Shown here piece after piece: positions 1-10,060 of a DNA stretch of 64,000 nt. The notes beneath the pieces are model-generated. The model was not told where the DNA came from. It saw only the letters and a program-made list of their open reading frames with translations, and made no database searches. Origin of the DNA: Oreohelix idahoensis (lineage: Eukaryota > Mollusca > Gastropoda > Stylommatophora > Oreohelicidae); the NCBI GenBank assembly GCA_024509875.1, contig JAMPIV010017568.1:186001-250000 (forward strand), in the 5' to 3' direction. A program made the position numbers and the translations under genes. Each line of letters opens with the position of its first letter. Positions within the stretch are counted from its first letter, which is position 1.

Positions 1-806
1 ATTGTTGACTGGCCAACATCCTCTGTCTACAGAATTTATAAGAAATATCATAAGCTACAATAATGCGTTTCAAATGACATCTCTTGGAGCCAAGGTAGTG
101 TATGAAACAGGTTATATGCCAACGTTCAAAGTTCAAGGGCAGGTGTATCAGTTGCTTGGTAGCTTACTTCCCAAAGAACGATGTGACCCAAAATTTCTTC
201 AAATATATTTTATTGATGATCATGTGTCTCAGGCTTCTACACGTTGTAACATCTTTCAGAATCTGAAATTGGAAGTGACTGGAAGTCCAAGATATTTACA
301 CGAATGTACGCAGGACGCAATGACATATGTCAGACGCTTTGATAGACCGGATTTGTTTATAACATTTACCTGCAACCGCAAATGGCCTGAAATAATAAAT
401 GCACTGTATGAAAATACCGTTCCACAAGATTGATACGACATAATTAACAGAGTGTTTCACCTGAAAATACAGAATCTTATGAATCTGACAACGAAAGTTA
501 AAATTTTCGCTACAGTTCAATGTTTCGTGTAAACAGTAGAGTGGCAAAAGCGTGGACTTCCTCATATACATTTACTGCTTTTTGCTTGAGAACAAAATTG
601 GACCAGAAGAAATAGATACTGTGATTTGTGCGGAACTTCCAGACAAGAATATTGACGCAAAATTGTATGATGTTGTCATTAAGAAAATGATACATGGACC
701 TTACGGACATTTAAATCCAAATTCTCCATGAATGAACTCCCATAAATGCGTCAAGAAAGATCCGAAAAGTTTTCACCAAGATACCATTACAAGCGATGTT
801 GGATAC
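1..806 (+). pseudogene. Helitron Rep/helicase-like gene, left part (interrupted)
   Basis: This is the Helitron helicase-like (Rep) region, the HUH endonuclease part of the protein that starts rolling-circle transposition. The frame opens before the window and reads openly to a TGA at 431-433, with residues typical of the family (the segment around FIDDH, then ITFTCN). It continues in the same frame through a TAA at 530-532 to the HUH motif GLPHIHLL, whose two histidine codons are at 563-565 and 569-571. A TGA at 587-589 and a frame change follow. The downstream block (AELPD, IHGPYGH, NSPC) is again classical Helitron Rep. The frame stops abruptly at GATAC 802-806 because Gypsy-1 inserted there; it resumes at 13227. 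The gene is dead (at least three stops plus the insertion). The domain call is firm; the stops could be partly sequencing error but probably are not. Confidence 0.88.
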
Positions 807-1257
807 TGTCAGACAAACTACTTATGCTATGGATTTCAATATCTCAACACTTTCAAACTTGGCTCGTACTACTAGAGGACGACCACAGCATACAGTAGCT
901 GATAATAATTAACTATACCTTTAACAGGTACGTTACCTTTAATAATGCACTGCACACAATGAAGCCCCACACGGCTCATAACACAAATGAAATATACTGA
1001 CTACACATGCCAATACAGCTTGCACTACTAGCAACTTAATAAATAAGTATCATACCCACTGGTATGGCCATCCTGAATGGACATCACAATGACTTTCGCT
1101 CACCGACGAAAGGTATGTACTAGTATTAGGCAAAAACTAAATCACAACTGACTTAACATCACCGATCTACAAAAATGCCGCTAGACAAAACACATTAACA
1201 TTCTAGCAAAATGCACTACATCCAAAGATCACATGAAGAAAAGGCAAGCACTAAATC

Positions 1258-3107
1258 TTGCAAACTAACTTATAACTTGTTAAATAAAGAAGTGAAGACA
1301 AAAACTCGAAGAGATAAAAGACATTTCATCAATGAACTGGCCGTAGAAGCTGAAAATGCTGCAAGAACTGGTAATAGTAGGTGCCTTTATCAAATTACAA
1401 AACAACTATGTCACCAGCCTACTGCTATGGAAACACCTGTTAAAGGTAAATTAGGGAATTCAATACCAACAGAAAAAAGAACAAATGAAGAGATGGGCTG
1501 AGCACTTCATGGAGGTGCTAAACAGACCACCACCAACAGTAACACCTGATTTTAATAATGAAACATCCACAACCACTTTGCCAATAACTTGCGATGAATT
1601 CACGCTGGACGAGATCAAACAAGCCGTTAAAAGATTAAAAAATTTTAAAGCTGCTGGAGTTGACGAAATTTCAGGGGAAATGATTAAAGCAGTTAATGAC
1701 AACAACCTCTTGAGAATTTTAGATATTATAAATGAAGTATGGAGAGAAGAACAACCACCACAACAATGGAAAGACAGTATTATTGTAAAGTTACCGAAGA
1801 AAGGTGATCTATCAGACTGTAATAACTGGCGTGGTATTTCTCTATTATCAGTACCTGGAAAATTATTATGTTGCATGATGTTAGAAAGACTTAAATTGCA
1901 TGCTGACGAAAAGATCAGAGAAGAACAAGCGGGTTTCAGGCCGAAACGATCATGTATTGATCAAATATTCACACTAAGAACAATTATAGAAGAATCAGTG
2001 GAAAGGCAATCGCCACTTATTATCACCTTCGTCGATTTTCAAAAAGCCTTTGATAGTCTACACCGCCCATCATTGTGGAAGATACTTACAATCTATGGTT
2101 TTCCAACAAAATATGTGAATATAATCAAAGCGCAATATGACAATGCAAGATGTTGTGTTAGAACAAATAAAGGGAATACAGAATGGTTTACAGTAGAAAC
2201 AGGGGTGAAACAAGGCTGTATTATGTCACCACTACTTTTTGGAATAGCTATTGATTGGGTTATGAGAAACTATACCCACAAGAACAATTAGGTATAAAAT
2301 GGACAAATGGAAAATTCCTGGGGGACCTGGATTTCGCAGATGATGTAGCATTCTTAAGTTCAACACCAAGACAATCCCAAGAAGCAATAAATAATTTGTG
2401 TCATCTCTCGGTTAAAATTGGTCTCCAAATAAATGCCTCTAAAACTAAAGCTATGAACTTTTCTAACGAGACCTTTGATATCATCTTGAACGGGGAAAAA
2501 CTACAGAAAGTTGAAAGTTTCAATTATTTAGGCAGTAAAATGACTCAGGATGGTGACACAACAAGAGAAATCCATACTAGAATTGCTTTGGCAGCTAGCG
2601 CCTTCAATAGATTATCTAACATTTGGAAATTACGATCATTGAATATACATACCAAGCTTCGTCTGTTTAATTCAAATGTTATCTCATGTTAACATACGGC
2701 TGTGAGAGTTGGAAAATAACAAAATCATTGGAGAACAAGCTGAATACATTCGAGAACAAATGTCTTAGAAAACTCATGAACATCAGTTGGAAAGAATTCA
2801 AGACTAATCGACAAATAAGAGAAGACTCTAGGCAGAAATATGTCTCCGACTATATAAGGAAAAGACGATGGTCATATATCGGTCATGTCCTACGAATGCA
2901 AAACAACAGAATACCACTACAGGCGCTCACTTGGTTCCTGAGGGTAAGCGGAAAAAAGGAAGACCAAAAGAAACACTCAGAAGAACAATAATAAGAGAAG
3001 GAAGAACGTTGGGCCTAAATAATGTGCAAGAGCTAAGAGGAGTGGCGTCACAACGAACAACCTGGAGAGCACTGGTTTCTGCCTTATGCGCCGTGTTTGG
3101 CGCTTAA
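1258..3107 (+). pseudogene. LINE-A reverse transcriptase, broken by frameshifts
   Basis: Reverse transcriptase of a non-LTR element. Motifs in order are KAAGVDEISGEM, a WRGISLLS block, EEQAGFRPKRSC, motif A FVDFQKAFDS (about 2029-2056), the TGVKQGC block, and motif C FADDVAFL (about 2333-2357). The thumb (LTYGCESWK) and a C-terminal GHVLRM...KGRPKET segment close it. At least four frame changes (near 1490, 2270, 2690 and 2930) make it non-functional. The apparent ATG at 1211 belongs to the LTR target, not to the LINE, so the first open frame is a chance chimera of target and insert. There is no endonuclease and no ORF1. Confidence 0.88.
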
Positions 3108-3127
3108 AGAATTTATTATTATTATTA
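1258..3127 (+). mobile_element. LINE-A: 5'-truncated non-LTR retrotransposon inserted in the Gypsy-1 LTR
   Basis: The insertion is bounded by the target duplication TAAATC (1252-1257 and 3128-3133). It ends in an ATT-repeat tail at about 3113-3127. The other LTR at about 12998-13010 reads straight through TAAATCAGAACC, so it is the empty site. The 5' end lacks the endonuclease and begins inside the linker before reverse transcriptase, a normal truncation from incomplete target-primed reverse transcription. The clade is uncertain (RTE-like or related, judged from the C-terminal zone with GHV.RM and GRPKET motifs). Confidence 0.92.
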
Positions 3128-3347
3128 TAAATCAGAACCACCATGGCAAACGCTCTTCAGCAAAACGCTGACAGGGAACAAAAACGACCTATTCTGGTCG
3201 ATGGCCAGAAAGAAAACTAACTTTTTGCGCCAGAATTTGTGCCCACTTCCTTTCCAGTCAACTGACCAAACAGGTTTCTTATTATCTCACTGTTGCCACT
3301 CTCAGCGTAACCAACTTAATATTTTGTCGAACATATATACTGTGACA

Positions 3348-3887
3348 TCCACCCCCGCCTTAAGAAAGAAAACGAAGTTTTCTTCCAGCGGAGGAGTCAT
3401 GCTCAACCCCCTTCGGAGTATGGACGAACAACATGCCGAGACAGCACCTCCTCATCTACCTAGCGAGTTCCAAAGTTGTCCAACACCATTGTCGTCCATG
3501 CCTTCTCTCCCTATGTACTAAACATAATATGAGCATGAACTAATCCACCCCAGGTACTGGGTAGTCGTGAAAAATAACAACGGCTGTCCAAGCCTGGTCT
3601 ATCAAACACAACATATGTTACATATAAGTTATTCATATCTACACATCACTAATAAGACATAATCTCATAGTATAAACAATCCTTTTTGCACACTGCAAAT
3701 ATACCTTATATAACATGATTTACCCACCGTTGAGTATAACTTTATCCATATTGCCTTTATGGCATCATGACACATAAATCACATACCGTAATACATTCTC
3801 ATACACATCAACTCTAACGATTTTAATACATTTCTTACACAAACCAAAGTAAATACTCTCTTCGGGTGTTCCTGTCCCACACCAACC
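3348..3887 (-). other. Gypsy-1 3' untranslated region
   Basis: Between the left LTR and the RNase H remnant there is no open frame with family resemblance. The 14 bases next to the LTR read on the minus strand as a G-rich purine tract, the expected polypurine primer for plus-strand synthesis. Confidence 0.6.
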
Positions 3888-4091
3888 TCATAACCTGGAC
3901 AGGACATCCGCTTCAATGTTATGTACCCCCTGAATTGGTAAAATAGTAAAGTTGAATTGCTGCAGCAGTAATGCCCAGCGTGTCAACTTAGCACTGGAGG
4001 ATCTAGCCGACTGCAAAAATAGCAGTGGTTTGTGATCTGTTTGGAGGAAAAAATGCGCCCCCAACAGGTATCGTGCCAGCTTAGACACCAT
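3888..4091 (-). pseudogene. Gypsy-1 RNase H fragment
   Basis: The 67-residue frame contains LLGAHFFLQTDHKPL, then LTRWALLLQQF, and ends ADVLSRL. This is the last third of a Gypsy RNase H, matching the ends of the RNase H in Gypsy-2 (ADTLSRV) and Gypsy-4 (ADILSRC). The first part of RNase H and all reverse transcriptase are missing upstream. About 200 bp of unassignable sequence separates it from the RRM-like segment, so a large internal deletion is likely. Confidence 0.82.
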
Positions 4092-4291
4092 GGCACATAA
4101 TTACGTACACTACAAAGCATACCATAATACAGCATTTAAATATGCATTGCAAAGCATTACATAATGTTTACAAGTTTACAAAATCCTCATATTGATATCA
4201 AACTAGTACTGGGGGCGTAGGTCAGACTCTAAGGTTCGGTTCGCATCAACCGAAACATCTTACTGAACACGAACCCGAAATTTAACCCTAG

Positions 4292-4786
4292 CTATTTCTG
4301 GACTATCAGCAGATGGTTCTGAAACAACGACATATGCTTCTGCCTAACTGCATCACGCACACCCCACCTATTCGCAAAAGTCACCCGCACCATTTTGGTA
4401 TTGCCGCGCAACGACAATACCTCGACAAATCTAACCGGCGCGACCTCATCAAACACTCGCCTTAGTGTGCGCCAACTAGCACTCAGGGGAACGTTACGCA
4501 CCCAAACTGTACGATCGCCAGCTATCGGACCCTTGTAAATACCCCTACTGCTCCTAATCATGTCACTTGGTATCTGCCGGGAAACACATCTTCGATATAC
4601 CTTCCTATCAGGTGGTGCTACGTCGACCACCTGATCATCCGTTTCGGATCTTTGGTGTTGCGAAGCGTCTGCTCCATCCACACCCACGGCACTATGCACT
4701 CCGCGTACATTGCCGACGATTAAATCGGCAATCGGATCATCGAGAACGAATGCATTCACTCTACTCGAGAGGAACGGAGTGTCCAC
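4292..4786 (-). pseudogene. Gypsy-1 end of protease fused to an RRM-like domain
   Basis: The frame starts with the end of the retroviral-type protease (VDTPFLSS, then ADLIVGNVRGV), which matches ADLIIGRIHGV in Gypsy-4 and CDLLIGNIKGV in Gypsy-2. After a linker of about 60 residues there is a segment with RRM layout: TVWVRNVP (RNP2-like strand), a helix with LRRVFDEVAPV, strand RFVEVLSLRG, TKMVRVTFANRWG (RNP1-like strand), a helix VRDAVRQKH, and strand NHLLIVQK. The other Gypsy elements here have no such domain. It lies one frame away from the CxxC/protease segment, with a stop and frameshift near 4786-4806. The RRM assignment rests on pattern only. It might be an acquired domain or part of an unrecognised insertion. 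Confidence 0.55.
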
Positions 4787-4803
4787 ATTAATATTCGCCT
4801 GGG

Positions 4804-5361
4804 TTAAGACTCACCGTTGCCCTCGAATGTGGTGCACTTTACAGTTTTGCCTGTAAGGAAGGAGTCGTCGATGCACGACCGACGCACCCCAATTGTGGTG
4901 CATCCAGTGTCCCTCAACACCCGGACTGGTCTATTCTCCACCTTGCCTTTGTGGAGAATCACCTTGCCAGTCTCATGGACTGCCGATAGACATGGTGCCG
5001 CATGCCCGCATTGTAGCACTAACCTCTCGTTTGCATGAAACAGACACACCGCACAGTCCTCGCTGTTGATTGTGTCCAACACCATCGCGGAATTCGCGTG
5101 TTCGATCGGGGTAGTGCCTATGTCGGCATAATGACCCCTGCCACCACAATTGGTACAAATGTGCTCTTTCTTCTTCTCATCGCGTGTACTTTTGCTGGAG
5201 CTTTTCGATGACGAAGACCCCGCATCAGAGTCGGAAGATCGACTCTCTGAGGAACCACTCCTCTGCTTGTGAAGTTTGGTCTTATATCAAAACCGGTCTT
5301 CGTCATGAGAGTCGTCGAAGCGTACCTGCTTACGAGCTTGGCGCTCCTCTCCGCCGCTATA
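4804..5361 (-). pseudogene. Gypsy-1 end of Gag, CxxC...CGH module and protease start
   Basis: This continues the Gag frame beyond LINE-B. Read on the minus strand it has an acidic/basic linker, a serine-rich tract, a partial zinc knuckle (CTNCGGRGHYA, final cysteine lost), then CAVC followed 12 residues later by CGH, then the protease core VLRDTGCTTIG. The same CxxC...CxH plus protease order occurs in Gypsy-2 and Gypsy-4. An in-frame TGA lies near 5283, and the protease frame closes at 4804 with a TAA before shifting. Function is inferred from the relatives: a structural protein tail followed by the aspartic protease. Confidence 0.78.
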
Positions 5362-6000
5362 CTTACTTAGTCGTTCCCCTTCTACCGTGAGGTGTAGAGG
5401 TTTGGAAGAGAGAGCGCTAGACTATCCTATCAGCTGTCTTCCTCCTGGCCTGGTTCCATTCTAGTCCTCGGTCCTTCAAAGATTGTCTAATGTTGTCCTC
5501 CCAGCGGACTCTGGGTCGTCCTGGGGGTCTGGATCCTTGGCTCTTTGTTTCCCATGCTTGTCGTGGTAGCCGATCTTCTCCCATTCTGCAGACATGGCCG
5601 AACCATCTTAGTTGGGACTGTTCCACTCGGGTCTGCAGGGGGTTGGATTTAAGGCCCTGACGTATCGTCTGGTTGCGTACCATGTCTCTTCTTGTTACTT
5701 CAACCACCTTCCTCAGATACCTCATTTCTGAGGTTTGGATCTGGCTTTTATGGGTTGTAGTCATTGCCCACGACTCGCATCCATATGTCAAGACTGGGAC
5801 ATAGGTGGAGCGGTATACAGCCATCTTCGTTTTCTTACCAACCTCTCTCTTGCTGAGGAATCCTCGATTTATGGCCTGAAAAAGTCTCCCAGCTGCTGCT
5901 TTTCGAGTGGACAACTCTTCTTTGATGCCTCCCTTTCGGTCAATAATAGCTCCGAGGTATTTAAAGTGGTCTACCTGCTCCAGGACCTGTTCTCCCAGCC
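5362..6000 (-). mobile_element. LINE-B copy 1, 5'-truncated, inserted in Gypsy-1 gag
   Basis: A 639-bp insertion flanked by a perfect 13-bp duplication CTCCGCCGCTATA (5349-5361 and 6001-6013). On the minus strand it ends GACTAAGTAAG, the same 3' end (with TAAG tail) seen at 33463 and 47364. The Gag reading frame joins cleanly across it once one duplication copy is removed, which confirms the boundaries. Confidence 0.93.
5417..6000 (-). pseudogene. LINE-B reverse transcriptase C-terminal part
   Basis: The open frame covers the end of the reverse transcriptase thumb and the C-terminal region: HFKYLGAIID, VYRSTYVPVLTYGCESWAM, then QLRWFGHVCRMGEDRLPRQA, and GRPRVRWEDNIRQSLKDRG. The catalytic palm and the endonuclease were lost by 5' truncation, so it cannot act alone. 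It is open to its 3' end and is almost the same sequence as the C-terminal part of the copy at 32810-33463. That suggests recent activity of this family. Its apparent N-terminus (YQPRRGSYGNF) belongs to Gypsy-1 Gag, not to the LINE. Confidence 0.85.
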
Positions 6001-6098
6001 CTCCGCCGCTATAACTATCATAATGTCGGTTCTGCCACCTCGGCCGACCATTCCTATGAGATCGAAAATTCCCATAGCTACCTCTACGTGGTTGATAG

Positions 6099-8628
6099 TA
6101 AGGTGACCAGACGTCCCGGTTTTTCCGGGACAGTCCCGGTTTTCGACCATTTTTGATAATTTGTCCCGACTTTTTTTCGATGCAATCCGGGACGCCAATT
6201 TGTCCCGGTTTTGGACGAATTTGCCAATTTGGCATAAATCTCACAGATTAAACAAGAAAATTATTATTCCGTGGCTGACTTGAGGGAATTTTTAATTATT
6301 AGTGAACTGGCGCCGAAACAGCACAAGAGGTTGTCAGGACCTCGAATTAGTTTTGTAGTTCCAATGTGATATTCGCAGTTATTTGAAATTTTAGGTAGTG
6401 GTAAAGTACCAAGATTTTGCGTACGGTATACGTTTATTTAATTTAAACGGTGAACTATTTGTGCATATTTTGTTATTGAGGTAAGAAAATGGTACCAAAG
6501 CGTAAATGCAGTTTCAATGAAGATTTACAAAAGGAATATTGGTTTATTAAAAAGAGTACATCAAACTTCAATGTACGATGCAATATATGTGCCTCCGGGT
6601 TTTCGATAAGCCATAGTGGACGTGGTGATATTAAGAACCACATAAGCAGTGAGAAACATAAGAGAGCCGTCATTACAGCTGCATCAAGCTCGTCGTTAAC
6701 CACTTTCTTCAGAGTTGATACAATTGGTGACCAAGAAGAGCAATTAGCTGCTATAGAAGGCGCCTTTGCATACCATACAGTGCTACACATTCATACTTTC
6801 AGGTCTATGGATTGCACATCAAAATTACTTCAGGTTACTTTAGAGCCAAAATTTGCATGTGCACGTACGAAAATAGAAGCCATTATTCGAAATGTCTTGG
6901 CACCCCATATTCTAAATGAGTGTGGCCTAGAAAAGTCTACATTTATTTCTGTACTGACAGATGCATCCAACCACAAAGAATTCAAGATTTTTCCTTTGCT
7001 TGTCAGATACTTTGATCACAGTAATGGAGTGAAAATTAAAATATTAGAGTTAAAGTCATTGCCAAGTGAAACATCTGATATTGTAAGTAGTTTTCTTAAT
7101 GACTGCATAACTGAAAATGGTTTAGACAGGAAAGTAGTTGGATTATGCGCAGACAACACAAATTCCAATTTTGGAGGTGCTGAAAGGAAAGGACAGAACA
7201 ATGTTTTAAAAAAACAGCAAGAAAACCTTGGACATGGTCCTATAGGAGTTGGGTGTGCAGGTCATATTTTCCACAACACTGTTCGAACAGCTGAATATGT
7301 ACTGCCTGTTGATGTCGAGCTGATTATTGCTAAAATTTATCTACTCTTCAAATCATACACAGTACGAGTTGAAAGACTCAAGGAGTTTTGCCAGTTTGTG
7401 GAAACAGACTTCCAGATGATCTTAGGTTATGCTCAGACTAGGTGGCTTGCTCTGCTGCCTGCTGTTGAAAGGGTTCTTCAGATGTTCCTGCCCCTAAAAT
7501 CATATTTTCAATCTCAAGACAGATGCCCAGTTTTTATACAAACATTCTTTGAAAATCTTCTGTCTGAGGCAGGGCTTGTTTTTGTTCACAGTCAGGCCTC
7601 TCCATTCCACGAAGCAGTGCAAAAGATAGAGGGACAGACGGTAACTGTGTTTGAAGTCACTGACAGCATCAACAGGTTGAAAACTATTTTGAAGTCCAAA
7701 CTGGAAAACTGTTTCTTGCCATCAAGAGTTAAGCTAATCCTTGAAATGCTGGAAATGGAAGGACTTCCAAAGGAGGATGTGAAAAAGTTTCATACTAGCG
7801 TTTCTTCGTTCTATGAAACAGCTTTCAATTATTTGAATAAATGGGCTGCAAAAAATTTTCAAGACCTAGAATCCTTCAGCTGGGTAACGCTGAACAGAAT
7901 ATCAATTTGAGCAGATATTGAGATATCATCATCACTAGTGATTCAAACATTACCTTCAGCCCACTTTACAGAAACTGAAATTTATGACGAATATGTCTAT
8001 ATGAAGCAGTTTGTTACTTCTCAGAAAATTAGTGAATGGAGTGCCAAAATAACATTGCCACCACAACGTTGGATTGAAATGGTTTCCCACTTCAAAAACA
8101 ATAATGTGACATTTTCAAATATTTTGAAGTTGGTAGAGTTTTTTTTCTGTCTACCTGGAACAAATGCTGCCACAGAAAGAGTGTTTTCTTTGATGAACAG
8201 CTTATGGGCAAGTGATAAAACACAGCTAGGTGTTGAAACTTTGAAAGCTATGTTGACAACCAAAGTGAACTGTGAGGAAACATGTGTCGAGTTTTTTAAG
8301 ATGCTGCTTGCAAAGAAGGACCTATTGATAAAAATCCACTCATCTGAAAAGTACAGTAACTCAGCTTCACCTTAAATAAGGATTATTGATGTTTTTCTCT
8401 CTTATTAGTTTAAGTAGTTAAACTTATACAGTAAAATGTATGTTATTCAATGTTATTCAAATGTATATATAAAATGTATATTATTTTAAATAGACATCAA
8501 CTTAATTTTGCCGGGACATGTCCTGACTTTTGACCTTGTCTTTACCATTTTGTCCCGATTTTTGCATTGAAATAGGTCAAATCTACTATTTTGTCCCGGA
8601 TTAGGGTTTTGAAAATATGGTCCCCTTA
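6099..8628 (+). mobile_element. hAT DNA transposon inserted in Gypsy-1 gag
   Basis: The 2530-bp element is flanked by TTGATAG (6092-6098 and 8629-8635). That is 7 bp, where hAT elements usually make 8. The terminal inverted repeats are TAAGGTGACCA at the left and TAAGGGGACCA read inward from the right. Both subterminal zones (about 6111-6215 and 8505-8600) carry many copies of a TTTGTCCCGG-like motif in both orientations, as expected for transposase binding sites. Removing it and one duplication copy restores the Gag reading frame. Confidence 0.92.
6489..8375 (+). pseudogene. hAT transposase with a single in-frame stop
   Basis: Cut-and-paste transposase of the hAT superfamily. The N-terminus has a BED/TTF-like zinc finger (RCNICASGF ... 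IKNHISSEKHKRA, residues about 30-58). The first catalytic aspartate is in FISVLTDASNHK, the second in GLCADNTNSNFGG. The insertion domain follows, with GVGCAGHIFHNTV and AQTRWLALL. The C-terminal dimerisation region with the catalytic glutamate is in GTNAATERVFSLMN. The 473-residue part ends at TGA 7908-7910; the remaining 155 residues lie in the same frame straight after it. Apart from that stop the gene looks complete (about 629 codons, normal for hAT). Start ATG 6489 is 390 bp inside the element. Confidence 0.9.
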
Positions 8629-8635
8629 TTGATAG

Positions 8636-9795
8636 GGACTGGAGGGCTTCTCATACTTCTGCTCTTGATCTCTGTCTACAGTGCCTGACTAATTTCGCCG
8701 CGGACGGTGCAGAACTTTGCCGACACTGGCGACTAAGTCATCTGACAGACCTGACTTCTGAATGGGTTTGCCCGGATGGGCAAGGACATAATGGTGCCCC
8801 AATTAGGCCATGGACTCAATATCCTTTGGTTGACGTTCCTGAAAAAAACGCAACCAACTCACTGGAACACGAGGACAATACTTTGTCCCGTAGCACCAAG
8901 TCTATCAAGCCATCATAGTCCTTCGTTATCCCTCCATTTCGATCCATCTATTCAGCAGAAGTTTGATCTTCGAGATAAAGTCCTCGAAGTCCTTGTCTGC
9001 GCTTGGCATCGCGTTTTTAAAACGCGTTCGGTAACCGTCAGCAGTCAGACGGAACTTCCGTAGCAACCTTTCCTTTACTTTGTCGTAATCGGCCCTTTCC
9101 TCTAGCGGGACGCTATAAAAAGTCTCCATCGCAGGCCCCACTAGCAGCATTGATAACAGAGATGGCCACTGATCTCTGTCAGCCTTACAGGCCACGCATG
9201 CGTCCTCGAATCTTTCAAGAAAGAAATCTAAGCTATCAATTTTATCATTAAAATTCGGCAGACGCCGCCTAAAGGGACGATGAGCCCCTCCAAGAGTCGA
9301 GTTCTGACTACTTGCACCCACTTCCAATTTCTTCAATTATTTCCTTATCCATCATCTTCTCTTCCAGAGCTATTCTCATTCTCTCCTTCTCTAACTCTCT
9401 ATCTTCTCTCATCTTCTTTTCTTGCAATTCTCTATCTATCTTCTTTTCTTCCAATTCTCGCTCTATCTTCTTTTCTTGCAATTTTATCTTTATCTTCTTT
9501 TCTTCCAATTCTCGCTCGATCTTCTTTTCTTGCAATTCAAACTCTCTCTCTGTTTCCACTCGTTTTCTTCTTTCATTCTCCTTTCTTGTAACTCGAATTC
9601 TCTTCTTTTTATCTCTAGCTCTTCAGCTCGAACCTCTCTATCCCGTATCTGCTTCTATATCTTTTCCTTCTCTTCCTTCTGCTGTAGAGATTTATGATTT
9701 TCAACTGAATAAAATTCAGCTTTGGCATAGTCGTTTAATTATTTTCCAGTGTACCCACATTCTTTTCCAATCTGAATGAAAGCCTGTAGGTCCAT
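8636..9795 (-). pseudogene. Gypsy-1 Gag, N-terminal and capsid part
   Basis: Gag, the structural protein of the particle. The start ATG (9793-9795) gives MDLQAFIQIGKE, matching the Gag start of Gypsy-4. Then comes a glutamate/lysine-rich coiled coil with a repeated LQEKKIERELEEKK-type unit (about 9310-9700), then a capsid region with FFLERFEDAC, LLRKFRLTADGYRTRFKN and LLLNRWIEME. A frame change near 8926 is followed by LRDKVLSS and FFQERQPKDIESM, both matching Gypsy-2 and -4. In-frame stops near the start, frameshifts, and the hAT and LINE-B insertions make it non-functional. After the hAT the basic tail continues at 6013-6098. Confidence 0.85.
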
Positions 9796-9951
9796 GGTGT
9801 ACACTCAGAATACTCAGTATTATCTCTTGCTATAGATTTTCTATACCACTATTCAGTCGTATATATTTCACTTATATCACCAGATAACTCTCTGGTGACA
9901 AAATATGCAGTAAAGACAATAAATATTGATATCACTACCCCAATATACGTA

Positions 9952-9975
9952 CATATATATATATATATACATATA

Positions 9976-10058
<83 letters not shown>
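9952..10058. repeat. (AT)n microsatellite
   Basis: About 100 bp of nearly uninterrupted AT dinucleotides, with a few variant bases at the left end. The Tyr-Ile open frame across it is a by-product of the repeat. Confidence 0.98.

Positions 10059-10060
<2 letters not shown>

Larger units (their letters stand above)
807..3347 (-). repeat. Gypsy-1 left LTR (3' LTR), split by LINE-A
   Basis: The stretches 807-1257 and 3134-3347 match 12553-13221 almost base for base. The match begins at TGTCAGACAAAC and ends at GTGACA. The copy here is interrupted by 1876 bp (LINE-A plus one copy of its target duplication). The ends form the usual short inverted TGTCA/TGACA pair. Small differences such as AGCTGATAATAATT against AGCTGACAATAATT show modest divergence since insertion. 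Confidence 0.9.

Noticed and set aside
1211..1257. N-terminus of the first LINE-A frame as real LINE coding sequence
   Set aside because: These 47 bases are LTR sequence, present unchanged at the empty site near 12960.
3201..3521. Plus-strand 106-codon frame
   Set aside because: It crosses the Gypsy-1 LTR edge and 3' UTR and resembles nothing.
9280..9779. Serine/phenylalanine-rich plus-strand frames
   Set aside because: They are the antisense of the Gag coiled coil; the same artefact occurs at 20648-21243 and 51477-52010.
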